A stretch of DNA of 64,000 nt from JAPLJM01 sp963708515 (GCA_963708515.1 CAVPSX010000012.1:124001-188000), one strand, 5' to 3'; positions 53,176-61,865 are shown, numbered from the stretch's first letter. The notes: generated by a model not told the origin, from the sequence alone. Program-made: numbers and translations.

Positions 53176-53724
53176 TTACGCCTGAGCGTTTATTTCTTTC
53201 AAGCCGTCTGCAATATCCTGCCTGATAAATTTTATAACCTCGATATGGTTGATGGGGACATCTTCGATCTCTCTTTTGATTTCATCGGTATCCAGCACAT
53301 ATTCCTTTTGATCCCGACGGTGCCGGTAGATAAAATGAATATCCGGGTTTCCCATGATCAGTGTCGCCAGCGTTCCCTGCAAATCCCCCAGGGGCTGTCG
53401 ATCGATATGACTGAGCTGGAAGGCAACCCTCACAACGGTTCCTTCCGATGGTTTGGATTCAATCTCAAGTCCTCCCCCGGCATTTTGAGCGGCCTGCGCG
53501 AGCATGGGAAGCCCAAGCCCCACTCGGCGCACCTTCTTTGTCGTATAAAAGGGATCCAGAACCCGCTGCAGTTCGCCTTCGGTCATGCCTTTCCCGTCAT
53601 CCCGGATTTCCAGCGCCAGGCGATCTGTTTGTGCATTCTCGACCAGCGTGATGGCCACCGTTTCAGCCTCCGCACGCACCGCGTTTTCCGCGACATCAAG
53701 GATGTGCAGGGAGAGCTCGAGCAT
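53176..53724 (-). CDS. Stand-alone HATPase (histidine kinase-like ATP-binding) protein
   Basis: A 182-residue protein with only the ATP-binding half of a histidine kinase: N-box LDVAENAVRAEA, G1 IRDDGKGMTEGEL, F-box DPFYTTKKVRRVGLGLPM and a G2 glycine run. There is no HisKA dimerisation or sensor domain, so it cannot be a normal two-component kinase alone. The C-terminal 60 residues (MGNPDIHFIYRHRRDQKEYV) are specific. The ATG overlaps the PHP stop by 1 nt. It directly precedes nuoE in the same operon. Function in the module is unknown. Confidence 0.85.
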   Translation of the reverse strand: MLELSLHILDVAENAVRAEAETVAITLVENAQTDRLALEIRDDGKGMTEGELQRVLDPFYTTKKVRRVGLGLPMLAQAAQNAGGGLEIESKPSEGTVVRVAFQLSHIDRQPLGDLQGTLATLIMGNPDIHFIYRHRRDQKEYVLDTDEIKREIEDVPINHIEVIKFIRQDIADGLKEINAQA

Positions 53725-54467
53725 CAATCACCTTCCACAACATGCCGGCCCTCCCGTTTTTCGAAGGCCAATTTCAGTTCATGGATGTTTGCCGTCTGCA
53801 GAATCATGGTGCTGAATTCCCGGCCGATATCCCTGATGAAATGGGCATCCGAGGATTTTATAAAGGTGTAGGCGGAAAGTTCCGGATATTGCCGTCGTGC
53901 CTGTTTCATTCCTATTGCGGCAGATATTTCCAGGGCATCAAAAGGGGTTTCAGGATCAATGAAGCCCAATTGACTCAGGATGCTGTAACTGGGCCGGTCG
54001 ATGTGAGATGCAATGGCAAGACCCCCCAAGGCATGGATCTCATTGATAAGATCTCGAAGCGGCACGTCTGTGGCGCCAATGAGCAACCGCTCATTCATGC
54101 CTTCCACCTCGTCCCGCTCGTTAACGATGACCTGAGGTCCGAAAATATCCTCCCGATTTTTACCGGGCAGGTGTTCGTAAACGATGGTCTGAAGCTTGAT
54201 CAGGTCACGCAGATCATCAAACAGGGCCAGTGCGTGGACTTCTTCAAGGCTGGATACTTCCATCCCCGGCAGGACGGTAATCGGCCTTCCCTTTGCCAGG
54301 GTGAGAACATACTCCACATTTTCCGACGCATTGTGATCGCAGACGGCAATCACATCGAGTTTTTCGGTTATCGATTTTTCAATGAGCGTTCTGGGATACA
54401 TATCCAGGTCACCGCAGGGCGAAAGGCAGGTATGGATGTGAAGATCACAGCGAAACGCCCTGAGCAT
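53724..54467 (-). CDS. PHP-domain metal-dependent hydrolase
   Basis: A 247-residue PHP protein: CDLHIHTCLSPCGDLDMYPR (HxH and further metal residues), DVIAVCDHNASENV, LPGMEVSSLEEVHALALFDD, LAIASHIDRPSYS and IKSSDAHFIRDIGREF. PHP proteins are phosphoesterases, so this could remove a phosphate from a partner or small ligand. It is the first gene after a terminator and is translationally coupled to the HATPase gene, linking both to the formate dehydrogenase genes. Confidence 0.88.
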   Translation of the reverse strand: MLRAFRCDLHIHTCLSPCGDLDMYPRTLIEKSITEKLDVIAVCDHNASENVEYVLTLAKGRPITVLPGMEVSSLEEVHALALFDDLRDLIKLQTIVYEHLPGKNREDIFGPQVIVNERDEVEGMNERLLIGATDVPLRDLINEIHALGGLAIASHIDRPSYSILSQLGFIDPETPFDALEISAAIGMKQARRQYPELSAYTFIKSSDAHFIRDIGREFSTMILQTANIHELKLAFEKREGRHVVEGD

Positions 54468-54486
54468 GACAATTATCCTGAAAAAT

Positions 54487-54514
54487 TAAAAAAAAGACCA
54501 TGATTCCCATGGTC
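54487..54514 (-). terminator. Rho-independent terminator between the DRTGG and PHP genes
   Basis: On the minus strand GACCATG pairs with CATGGTC around a 5-nt loop (54496-54514), followed by a run of eight T. It follows the second DRTGG gene by 2 nt and lies before the PHP gene, so it ends or attenuates transcription from upstream. Confidence 0.85.
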
Positions 54515-54516
54515 TT

Positions 54517-54906
54517 TCAGGGGGGAGTGGCGGTAGCGTCCTTTTTCTCCTTGAGAATGTTGTATATTCTCCCGGCTGCCTCGAACCCGGAGAGGTTCGT
54601 ACCCATCACGGGGATATTTTCTCTCAGGGCTTTTTCCAGTGTGTCCTTCGCCGGCTCAGCCCCATGTACGAGAATGATGCCGGCATGATCTTTAAGGCTG
54701 GCGACGGCAATGATATTCTGATGGACCTGACGGGTCATCCAGATGTCGCCTTCCTTGCTGTTGGCCATCACATCACTGAGCAGATCGCCCGTATAACCAT
54801 CCAGCACTTCCGTTTTCAGTCTATCAAAACCGGAAAATACATTTAGATCAAGACATTTTACGATTGTTTCTATATTCACTGCCGAAAGTTGTCCTTTCTT
54901 CGCCAT
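54517..54906 (-). CDS. DRTGG-domain protein
   Basis: A 129-residue single DRTGG domain: VFSGFDRLKTEVLDGYTGDL, LLSDVMANSKEGDIWMTRQ, IILVHGAEPAKDTLEKALRE and IPVMGTNLSGFEAAGRIYNI. DRTGG domains occur in HPr kinase and Pta-like proteins and in CBS proteins as presumed ligand sensors. It is a paralogue of the gene at 55346 and lies 6 nt after the HATPase gene. Its stop is next to the terminator. Confidence 0.85.
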   Translation of the reverse strand: MAKKGQLSAVNIETIVKCLDLNVFSGFDRLKTEVLDGYTGDLLSDVMANSKEGDIWMTRQVHQNIIAVASLKDHAGIILVHGAEPAKDTLEKALRENIPVMGTNLSGFEAAGRIYNILKEKKDATATPP

Positions 54907-54912
54907 TGTTGG

Positions 54913-55371
54913 TCAAGCGCCGTTTTCGATATTGATGATCATTTTCAGGTATGTGCCCTTGCCGATCTCAGAGGTGATTTGAAACTGATCGGAAAATTTT
55001 TTGATATTACACAAGCCCATACCCGCACCGAATCCCATTTCCCTTATTTTTGCGCTGGCGGTCGAGTATCCTTCCTGCATGGCCAGACTGATATCTGGAA
55101 TGCCCTGACCTTCGTCAATGGTTTCAATTTTTATTTGTTTGGGGGTGATGGAAACATTGATCGTTCCTTTCCGGGCGTAGGAAACGATATTGATTTCCGA
55201 CTCATAAGCCACCAGAGCGGCTTTCCTGATCACTACCGTCTGAAGCCCCAGTTTTTTTAAACTGACCTTGATCTGACTGGCGACTTTTCCTGCTTCGTCG
55301 AAATTGCCACCCTGGACGGTATAGCTGCTTTCAAAAATCGGCTTTTCATGGACGTGCAAAATTGTTATCAA
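54913..55371 (-). CDS. RsbW/RsbT-like anti-sigma-type HATPase
   Basis: A 152-residue ATP-binding protein of the anti-sigma factor kinase type: AALVAYESEINIVSYARKG (N-box), IETIDEGQGIPDISLAMQEG (G1) and GFGAGMGLCNIKKFSDQFQI (G2). No partner STAS or sigma factor gene is adjacent. It overlaps the first DRTGG gene by 26 nt and is followed by the second, so the trio is coupled. It could phosphorylate a protein or simply act as an ATP switch. Confidence 0.85.
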   Translation of the reverse strand: MITILHVHEKPIFESSYTVQGGNFDEAGKVASQIKVSLKKLGLQTVVIRKAALVAYESEINIVSYARKGTINVSITPKQIKIETIDEGQGIPDISLAMQEGYSTASAKIREMGFGAGMGLCNIKKFSDQFQITSEIGKGTYLKMIINIENGA

Positions 55372-55720
55372 CCCTTTCTATGCAACCCCGAATGCCTTTT
55401 TCATAAAGTCGGCCGGCCGTTTCAAAGAGGATAAATTTTGTGGACAGAATGGGTATTCCAAGTTCCTCGGCCAGCCGGATGGTTTCGGGCGCCGGTTTTT
55501 TCCCGCGCACCATGATGATGGCGGCAATGTCAAGGATGTCAGCTGTCCGGATGACCTGAGGGTTTGTCAAGCCGGTCAGCAGGAGGCTGCCTGATTTGGC
55601 GAACGCCAGGACATCACTCATCAGATCAGCGCCGAAGGCTGTTTTTATCTCCATCTCCATCTGATCCTGCCCAACCAAAATATCGGCATTCAGTATCTTT
55701 ACGACTTCGTTCAAGGTCAC
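55346..55720 (-). CDS. DRTGG-domain protein, first gene of the module
   Basis: A 124-residue DRTGG protein: MTLNEVVKILNADILVGQDQ, IKTAFGADLMSDVLAFAKSG, LLLTGLTNPQVIRTADILDI and LGIPILSTKFILFETAGRLY. It is shorter than the second copy but clearly homologous. It follows the promoter at 55833 and heads the operon. Its 3' end overlaps the anti-sigma-type ATPase gene. Confidence 0.85.
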   Translation of the reverse strand: MTLNEVVKILNADILVGQDQMEMEIKTAFGADLMSDVLAFAKSGSLLLTGLTNPQVIRTADILDIAAIIMVRGKKPAPETIRLAEELGIPILSTKFILFETAGRLYEKGIRGCIERVDNNFARP

Positions 55721-56070
55721 GTTGAACTCCTTTTAGGACGCTTGTTTTCTAGCGGCTGATTGCTGATCCGTTCTCCTTCAGTACGCTCCGAGATCCAATT
55801 TCTGCCCGGCGCAAAAAAGGTTTGAAAGACCTTTAATATCCGGCTGTGATCGACTTGTGAACGGCTATCATAAGCAGGCGTCCCTGTCAATCATTTTATC
55901 CGCTTGGCCGGTGGGTTAAACAGGCGGGAGAACGGTGCAGGATGATTATCGCGATGGAGGCCTCTGGCGCTTCTTTCCGGATGATTTGATGCAATCGTCA
56001 GAAAAATACTTTGCGTAGCGGCGATATTTGCGTTAAAAACAAACCGAGGACCGGTTTCCCGGGATTGCCC
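55721..56070. other. Divergent intergenic region (DRTGG module / xerD)
   Basis: This 350-nt gap holds a minus-strand promoter at 55833-55861 and, overlapping it, a small hairpin of AAAGGT/ACCTTT arms at 55816-55834. A plus-strand promoter for xerD is not evident. No RNA gene is recognised. Confidence 0.5.
55833..55861 (-). promoter_or_regulatory. Promoter of the DRTGG-HATPase module
   Basis: On the minus strand TTCACA, a 17-nt spacer and TATTAA, 5/6 and 4/6 to consensus, about 110 nt upstream of the first DRTGG gene. Confidence 0.5.
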
Positions 56071-56958
56071 ATGGATGAGTTGATTGAAGAATATTTGAAT
56101 TATCTCCTGATTGAAAAGGGATGTTCGTTCCATACGATCGAGGCCTATAGCCGTGATTTGGGGGATTTCATCGTGCATATCCGCGCAGAAGGACGTTCCT
56201 GCTTCCAGGAGGTTGCGCCGGGGGCCGTCCTTTCCTATCTCGCCGAACAGCGGGCAAGGGGGCTATGCTCCAAATCGGTCAACAGAAAGCTGGCGGCATT
56301 AAGGGGTTTCTGTAAGTTCTTGATTCGAGAGGGACGGATTGAGCAGAATCCACTGGCAAACATCGAAATGGCAAAAGGCTGGACGAACCTGCCGGATGTC
56401 CTGTCCCGCGAGGAGATGGATCGGCTGCTGGCGCAGCCGGATTTGATCGGTGAACCGGCGTTGAGAGACAAGGCCATGCTGGAATTGCTCTATGCAACGG
56501 GTGTCCGTGTTTCCGAATTGATCGGCCTGACGATGAACGCCGTTAACTGGCAGGTCGGATATCTGCTGGTCATGGGCAAGGGCGGGAAAGAAAGAATTGT
56601 TCCTGTCGGCCGCTGCGCTTACAAGTGCCTGCAACAGTATGTTGAAAGCGCCAGGGGGAAGGCTTTGAAGCAAAGACACAATGATGTCGTTTTTTTGAAT
56701 AAATACGGCAATGGTTTTACACGCCAGGGATGCTGGAAGGTGGTGAAGAAATATGCCGGGATGGCGGGGCTCATGAAGAAAGTCCATCCTCATACCTTTC
56801 GGCATTCTTTTGCTACACATCTTCTTGAAGGAGGTGCGGACATCCGCTCCGTGCAGATCATGCTGGGTCATGCGGATGTTTCCACCACGCAGATCTACAC
56901 GCATGTCACACGGGAACGCTTGAAGGATATCCACCGGAAATACCACCCACGCGGCTGA
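56071..56958 (+). CDS. xerD: Tyrosine recombinase XerD
   Basis: A 295-residue site-specific recombinase of normal Xer length. Catalytic residues: Arg in LYATGVRVSELIGL, Lys in VMGKGGKERIVP, HxxR in VHPHTFRHSFATHLL, His in LGHADVSTTQIYTHV and Tyr in the same block. The N-terminal SAM-like domain begins IEEYLNYLLIEKGCSFHTIE. It resolves chromosome dimers at dif together with a partner; no XerC gene or dif site is seen here. The ATG at 56071 gives the standard length; the frame runs back to 56011. No phage genes surround it. Confidence 0.9.
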   Translation: MDELIEEYLNYLLIEKGCSFHTIEAYSRDLGDFIVHIRAEGRSCFQEVAPGAVLSYLAEQRARGLCSKSVNRKLAALRGFCKFLIREGRIEQNPLANIEMAKGWTNLPDVLSREEMDRLLAQPDLIGEPALRDKAMLELLYATGVRVSELIGLTMNAVNWQVGYLLVMGKGGKERIVPVGRCAYKCLQQYVESARGKALKQRHNDVVFLNKYGNGFTRQGCWKVVKKYAGMAGLMKKVHPHTFRHSFATHLLEGGADIRSVQIMLGHADVSTTQIYTHVTRERLKDIHRKYHPRG

Positions 56959-57036
56959 AAAGGTGTCTGGGTCGATAGGGATGGAGGCGTTGCAGGTTTA
57001 AGATGTTAAGGCTGATTTGAGTCGAGCGATTAATCC

Positions 57037-59046
57037 ATGGAATATGAATCCGGCAGGAAAGCAGATAAAAGGAAAGTCAGCGTTGCGGAGAAAACCAGGT
57101 GGCTGCGACGGATCGCACTGCTCCTGATCTTTGCCGTGTTCATCGGTGGGGCCATCGTTTTTTTGCCCTGGGGACAGATGGGGCGAGAGGATCTGGCGCG
57201 GTTAAAAAACACCTTTGCCCACCTCGTGCTGCGCCAGGAGCCGCATTTTTATTACCTTGACGTGGAAAAAAATAGCAAGGACGAGCGGCTCACCCCTCAA
57301 GACACCCTTAAACTGACATACCGTGATGAGTTTGTGATCCGAAACATTGTTTCCGATGATCTCTTCGGCAAGGCCCTGACCGCAGATGTGGAAGGGTTGG
57401 GAGATGCAAATGATTATCGTCGGATCCTGAAGGGCGTTGAGCTGGTCGATCAATGGATTACAGGCGCCGGGCAGCCTGACAAAACCGATGTGGTTGAAGA
57501 TTTTGGTATCCGCATCCTGTACCGTGAGAAGATGATCGCCAGAATCCCTATTCAGGTATCCATTACACCGCAGGACTGGTTGCGGCATGCAAAGAATTCA
57601 GAAAATCGGCGCCAGCAGGTGGACTACCTGAAAAAAGCCATTGAAGCGAATCCGCAAGATCCGAATGTTCGCAAAATGCTTGCGGCGGCTCATTTCAAAC
57701 AGGGGCGCTTCAACGAGGCCATCACGCAGTATCGTGAAATTCTGGCGGCCAAACCCGGCGATGCCGCTGTCATGGCAGAACTGGTCAAGTGCTATCTCGG
57801 CCAAAAAGATTATGCCCAGGCGGTCAAGACGGGACAGCAACTGGTCAGAATTAACCCGAAGGATGCGGGTGCCTTTGCCAATATCGCCTTTGCCCATGCC
57901 CAACTGGGCCAATGGGATCATGCTGTTGAGAATTACCGGGAGTCCCTGCGGTTGAATTCTGAAGGAGGCGTGCTCTATTATCGACTGGGAGAGGCCTACG
58001 AAAAAAGTGGGAAGCTCAATGATGCGATCCGCCAGTATCAGGCTTTTGTGTCTAAAGTTCCCCGGGCGACTTATGGCATGACGGCCCTGGCCGATGCCCT
58101 GCTCAAGGCAGGCCAATATGGGGAAGCGATCAAATGGTATCGCGAAGTCCTAAAACGGGAGCCCCGCAATGCTGCGGTCTATGCGAATCTGGGTCTTGCC
58201 CTGGGGAGTAAAGGGTTGCCGAACGAGGAAATTGAAAATTACAAAAAGGCCATAGCCCTGGGCTTGAAAGAGCCGGCTGTTTATTTTAACCTTGCGGCGG
58301 CCTATGAAAAGGGGAAGCGCCAAACTGATGCGGCGCAGACTTATCGCAAGATTCTCCTGCTGAAGCCCAACGATGAGGAGGTTGTGGAAAAGGCGGCGGA
58401 TTTTGAATACAGAACGAAACAATATGCTCAGGCCGTCAAATTATATGAACGGATCGTCCCAAAATCAAAGAACAAATCGATCCTGTACGCCAGCATGGGC
58501 TTTGCCTATGGGGAGTTGAAAAAATACCCCGCGGCTGCGGCAAGTTATGAAAAGGCGATCAAGAACGGAAATCATGATCCGCAGGTCTTTTATAATTTGG
58601 CGCACGCCTATGGAAAACTGGGTAAGACCCAAGAGGCCACAAAGCTTTATGAACAATATGCCGCCCGGCATCCGAACCGGGATGTTCTCAATGTCCTGGC
58701 TGAATTTTACATGCAGGAAAAGCTCTATGACAAGGCGATATCGGCCTATCGGCGGCTGCTGAAGCTCGATCCCGATAAGGCGTCTGTTTATGCGAATCTT
58801 GGCCATGCCTATGCTCTGAAGGGAGATGCGGACAGGGCGATCGAATCTTACAGGCTGTCGTTGAAGCATGATGCCGAAGACGATGTCGTCTACGTCAATC
58901 TGGGCATGGCGTATGAAAAGAAAGGCATGTTCACAGAGGCCCTCAACGCCTATAAGACGGCCTATGAGTTAAATCCTGAGTCGAAGAAGGCAGCGGCAAG
59001 GTACCGGGAAATCCGAATCAAAATGCTGCAGCAAAGCCGTGGATAA
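57037..59046 (+). CDS. TPR-repeat membrane-anchored protein
   Basis: A 669-residue protein with one N-terminal membrane segment (IALLLIFAVFIGGAIVFLPW) and then about 14 tetratricopeptide repeats from near residue 195 to the end (examples: AAHFKQGRFNEAITQYREIL, VYANLGHAYALKGDADRAIE). A non-repeat region of about 140 residues lies between, beginning PHFYYLDVEKNSKDERLTPQ. The bulk would face the periplasm. TPR proteins are scaffolds; partners are unknown. Its 3' end is 16 nt before kdsA, so it belongs to the Kdo/Lpt transcript. Confidence 0.85.
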   Translation: MEYESGRKADKRKVSVAEKTRWLRRIALLLIFAVFIGGAIVFLPWGQMGREDLARLKNTFAHLVLRQEPHFYYLDVEKNSKDERLTPQDTLKLTYRDEFVIRNIVSDDLFGKALTADVEGLGDANDYRRILKGVELVDQWITGAGQPDKTDVVEDFGIRILYREKMIARIPIQVSITPQDWLRHAKNSENRRQQVDYLKKAIEANPQDPNVRKMLAAAHFKQGRFNEAITQYREILAAKPGDAAVMAELVKCYLGQKDYAQAVKTGQQLVRINPKDAGAFANIAFAHAQLGQWDHAVENYRESLRLNSEGGVLYYRLGEAYEKSGKLNDAIRQYQAFVSKVPRATYGMTALADALLKAGQYGEAIKWYREVLKREPRNAAVYANLGLALGSKGLPNEEIENYKKAIALGLKEPAVYFNLAAAYEKGKRQTDAAQTYRKILLLKPNDEEVVEKAADFEYRTKQYAQAVKLYERIVPKSKNKSILYASMGFAYGELKKYPAAAASYEKAIKNGNHDPQVFYNLAHAYGKLGKTQEATKLYEQYAARHPNRDVLNVLAEFYMQEKLYDKAISAYRRLLKLDPDKASVYANLGHAYALKGDADRAIESYRLSLKHDAEDDVVYVNLGMAYEKKGMFTEALNAYKTAYELNPESKKAAARYREIRIKMLQQSRG

Positions 59047-59062
59047 AGAAGGGACGGATGCG

Positions 59063-59890
59063 ATGAAACAGATTCAATTGAATGGCATGATGATCGGTGG
59101 TGGGGCCCCCTTTGTCCTGATTGCCGGTCCCTGTGTGATCGAGGAAGAACAGAGAACAACGGAAATCGCCTTTTTTTTAAAGGAGCTGACGGAACGGCTT
59201 CATATTCCTTTGATTTTCAAGGCCTCTTATGACAAGGCAAACCGTACATCTGTTCACAGCTATCGCGGTCCGGGCATGAAAAAGGGGTTGCAGATTCTGA
59301 AAAATATTAGCGAAAAATTGTCCGTTCCGATTTTAACAGATGTCCATCGTTTTGAGGAAATCAGGCCGGTCTCCGAAGTGGCCGACATTCTACAGGTGCC
59401 GGCCTTCCTATGCCGGCAGACCGATTTCGTCATGGAAGTGGGGCGGCTTGCCCGGGTGATCAATATCAAGAAGGGACAGTTTCTGGCGCCCGGGGATGTC
59501 CGGAATATCATCGATAAGGTCCGGGCCGTGAAAAACGAGAATATCATCATAACCGAAAGAGGAACATGTTTCGGCTACAACAATCTGGTGGCTGATTTTC
59601 GGGCCATCCCCGTCATGCGGACGATGGGCTATCCGGTCATTTTCGATGCAACTCACAGTGTGCAACTTCCCGGTGGTCAGGGAGCCGTCTCCGGCGGGCA
59701 AAGAGAGATGGTGGCTTACCTGGCCAGAGCGGCCGTCGCAGTCGGGATCGACGGTCTGTTTATGGAGGTTCATCCCGACCCGGACGCCGCCCTCTGCGAC
59801 GGCCCTAATTCACTTGCTATCAACAGACTGGACGATATACTGCAGACCCTGATGAAGATCGACGCTTTCGTAAAAAACTTCAAGGAATGA
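59063..59890 (+). CDS. kdsA: 3-deoxy-D-manno-octulosonate 8-phosphate synthase
   Basis: A 275-residue KdsA, joining PEP and arabinose 5-phosphate to make Kdo8P for lipopolysaccharide core. Motifs: FVLIAGPCVIEEEQRTTEIA, FKASYDKANRTSVHSYRGPG, LCRQTDFVMEVGRLA, ERGTCFGYNNLVADFRAIP and VIFDATHSVQLPGGQG. The ATG at 59063 with GAAGGGA upstream is preferred over an earlier in-frame codon at 59039 that overlaps the TPR gene. kdsC follows. Confidence 0.96.
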   Translation: MKQIQLNGMMIGGGAPFVLIAGPCVIEEEQRTTEIAFFLKELTERLHIPLIFKASYDKANRTSVHSYRGPGMKKGLQILKNISEKLSVPILTDVHRFEEIRPVSEVADILQVPAFLCRQTDFVMEVGRLARVINIKKGQFLAPGDVRNIIDKVRAVKNENIIITERGTCFGYNNLVADFRAIPVMRTMGYPVIFDATHSVQLPGGQGAVSGGQREMVAYLARAAVAVGIDGLFMEVHPDPDAALCDGPNSLAINRLDDILQTLMKIDAFVKNFKE

Positions 59891-60000
59891 AGCATTTATC
59901 AAATAATTCACAATATAAAATCTTTGCATAACCGGTGAAAAATGGCTCGCGAGCGGCGAAGCCAATTTTCAAAGGTCTCGATATGCGGGAGGACGACATT

Positions 60001-60564
60001 ATGGATTTATGGGCAGACAAATCGTTTTTATTGAAGATCGAGGCCGTCAGATTACTGATGCTGGATGTTGACGGCGTCCTGACGGATGGGAAGATCATCA
60101 TCAACGATCAGGGTTTCGAAAGCAAGCACTTTGATGTCAGGGACGGGCACGGTTTAAAATTGCTGATGCGTTATGGGGTGGGCGTCGCCTTGGTAACCGG
60201 TCGCCGGTCGTCCGTCGTTGAACATCGGGCAAAGGACCTTGGCATCGAGGAAGTCTATCAGGGTATCTGGAACAAAGTGGAGACATTTGAAGAGATACTG
60301 CGAAAAATGAACCTGCATCCGGAACAAACCGCTTTTGTCGGCGATGATATCGTGGATATTCCTATTATGCGACGGGTGGGATTTGCCGTGGCCGTCCGTG
60401 ACGCTGCCGAAGACACGAGGAGGGTTGCCCATTACGTCACAAAAAGAAGAGGGGGTCGGGGCGCTGTCCGGGAAGTTTGTGAACTGATCCTCAAAGTGCA
60501 GGATCACTGGCAGGATGTGGCGATGAAATATCAGATGGACGGATTCATGCCTGCCGAGAGATGA
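60001..60564 (+). CDS. kdsC: 3-deoxy-D-manno-octulosonate 8-phosphate phosphatase (HAD family)
   Basis: A 187-residue HAD-type phosphatase that removes phosphate from Kdo8P. Catalytic loop LLMLDVDGVLTDGKIIIND (DxDGVLTDG, typical of KdsC), then VALVTGRRSSVVEHRAKDLG and FVGDDIVDIPIMRRVGFAVA. Start at 60001 is favoured by GGGAGG at 7 nt upstream; an ATG at 59983 is also in frame. It sits between kdsA and the lpt genes. Confidence 0.93.
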   Translation: MDLWADKSFLLKIEAVRLLMLDVDGVLTDGKIIINDQGFESKHFDVRDGHGLKLLMRYGVGVALVTGRRSSVVEHRAKDLGIEEVYQGIWNKVETFEEILRKMNLHPEQTAFVGDDIVDIPIMRRVGFAVAVRDAAEDTRRVAHYVTKRRGGRGAVREVCELILKVQDHWQDVAMKYQMDGFMPAER

Positions 60565-60669
60565 TATGTTTCGTCTTTACATCCTGGGTTCCGAATGATA
60601 TAAATCCCCCAAGTATCGGTATGGATGCGCGGATAAGGAATGGCGCATCAGGCCGGAAAGATAGCATGA

Positions 60670-61227
60670 ATGAAAATTAGCAGGAAAGTCTGGATTGTTC
60701 TCGGTCTTTCGCTGATAGCAGTCCTGGCTGCCATTGCCCTTCTGGTTGTTGATCTTTATAAGACATCTCCGAAAACCTTGCTGAAAGTGCTGGCGGATAA
60801 CGTAGACTTGCAGGTCAAGGATGTCATCTATACCGATGTCGGGCAATCTGGAGAAAAGATGGAAATCAGGGCCGATACGGCCAGGTATCACAAGAAAGAA
60901 AACATGGCCTTGTTTGAACGGGTTCGGATCAGACTGGTGACTACTGAGGGTAGGATTTTTCGCATGACCGGGGACCAGGGAAAGCTTCAGACCGATACGA
61001 AAAATATCGAAATATCCGGTAATGTAGAGATTCTTTCGGATCACGGTGACCGGTTACGTACGGATGTATTGCATTATACCCATGCGAAAAGTGTTGTCCA
61101 TACGGATGGGGCTGTAACCATGTGGGGCGATCAGATGCAGATCAGGGGAATCGGCATGATCCTTAATCTGAAGGAGGGGCAGTTGTCGTTACAGTCCAAT
61201 GTGAAAGGTCAGGTTCAGAGACAATGA
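60670..61227 (+). CDS. lptC: LPS export protein LptC
   Basis: A 185-residue LptC: one N-terminal membrane anchor (VWIVLGLSLIAVLAAIALLV), then a periplasmic beta-jellyroll with repeated strands such as GNVEILSDHGDRLRTDVLHY. LptC links the LptBFG transporter to LptA in the lipopolysaccharide bridge. It overlaps lptA by 4 nt. Confidence 0.88.
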   Translation: MKISRKVWIVLGLSLIAVLAAIALLVVDLYKTSPKTLLKVLADNVDLQVKDVIYTDVGQSGEKMEIRADTARYHKKENMALFERVRIRLVTTEGRIFRMTGDQGKLQTDTKNIEISGNVEILSDHGDRLRTDVLHYTHAKSVVHTDGAVTMWGDQMQIRGIGMILNLKEGQLSLQSNVKGQVQRQ

Positions 61228-61865
61228 AAAAAGAAAAGGGGCTGTGCACGGGTTCTCGTCATCGTCAGGGTTGGCGCATTTTTTTGCTGACGGTCGTCTC
61301 CCTGTTCCTTGTTCCGGTGTCCGTTGCGGCTCAAGCCCCGAAAAAAATAAAAATGGATAAAAACCAGCCGATTCAAATAGAGTCGGACCGGCTCGATGCC
61401 TATCAGGAAAAGAAGCTGGTCATTTTCTCGGGCCATGCCGTCGCCACGCAGGGGGACAAGACGATCAAGGCCGACCGCCTGCTCATTTATTATAAGGATC
61501 AGCCCGTCGCTCCGGAGAAAAAAAATAAAACGGAAACGGCTGGAGATTTCGAAAAGATAGAGGCGCAGGGACAGGTCGTGATAACCCAGACCAATCGTGT
61601 CGTTACAGGAGATCAAGCCGTTTTCTATCAGGATTCACAGACCATTGTGACGACGGGCAACGCCGTCATGCGCGAAGGAAAAAACGTGGTCAAGGGAGAA
61701 AAAATAATCGTTTTTCTTGACGAAGACCGGGGCCTCATCGAGGGAAGCGAGCTCAAGCGGGTAACCGCTACAATTTATCCGAATGAAAAAAAGAAGAGAA
61801 GCCGAAATAGATTAATTCTGGAAGCATCATTGAAACAGGGGATAGTCTTTTCCATCCGTCCATAA
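61224..61865 (+). CDS. lptA: LPS transport periplasmic protein LptA
   Basis: A 213-residue LptA with a signal peptide at about residues 16-36 (IFLLTVVSLFLVPVSVAAQA) and the OstA-type beta-jellyroll: QIESDRLDAYQEKKLVIFSG, AVATQGDKTIKADRLLIYYK, then AVMREGKNVVKGEKIIVFLD. It forms the periplasmic bridge for lipopolysaccharide. A charged insertion (VAPEKKNKTETAGDFE) occurs in the middle. It overlaps lptC and precedes lptB by 18 nt. Confidence 0.92.
   Translation: MKKEKGLCTGSRHRQGWRIFLLTVVSLFLVPVSVAAQAPKKIKMDKNQPIQIESDRLDAYQEKKLVIFSGHAVATQGDKTIKADRLLIYYKDQPVAPEKKNKTETAGDFEKIEAQGQVVITQTNRVVTGDQAVFYQDSQTIVTTGNAVMREGKNVVKGEKIIVFLDEDRGLIEGSELKRVTATIYPNEKKKRSRNRLILEASLKQGIVFSIRP

Noticed and set aside
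56071..56958. XerD-like gene as a phage or integron integrase
   Set aside because: Length, motif spacing and housekeeping surroundings fit a chromosomal Xer recombinase; no phage genes or attachment repeats were seen.
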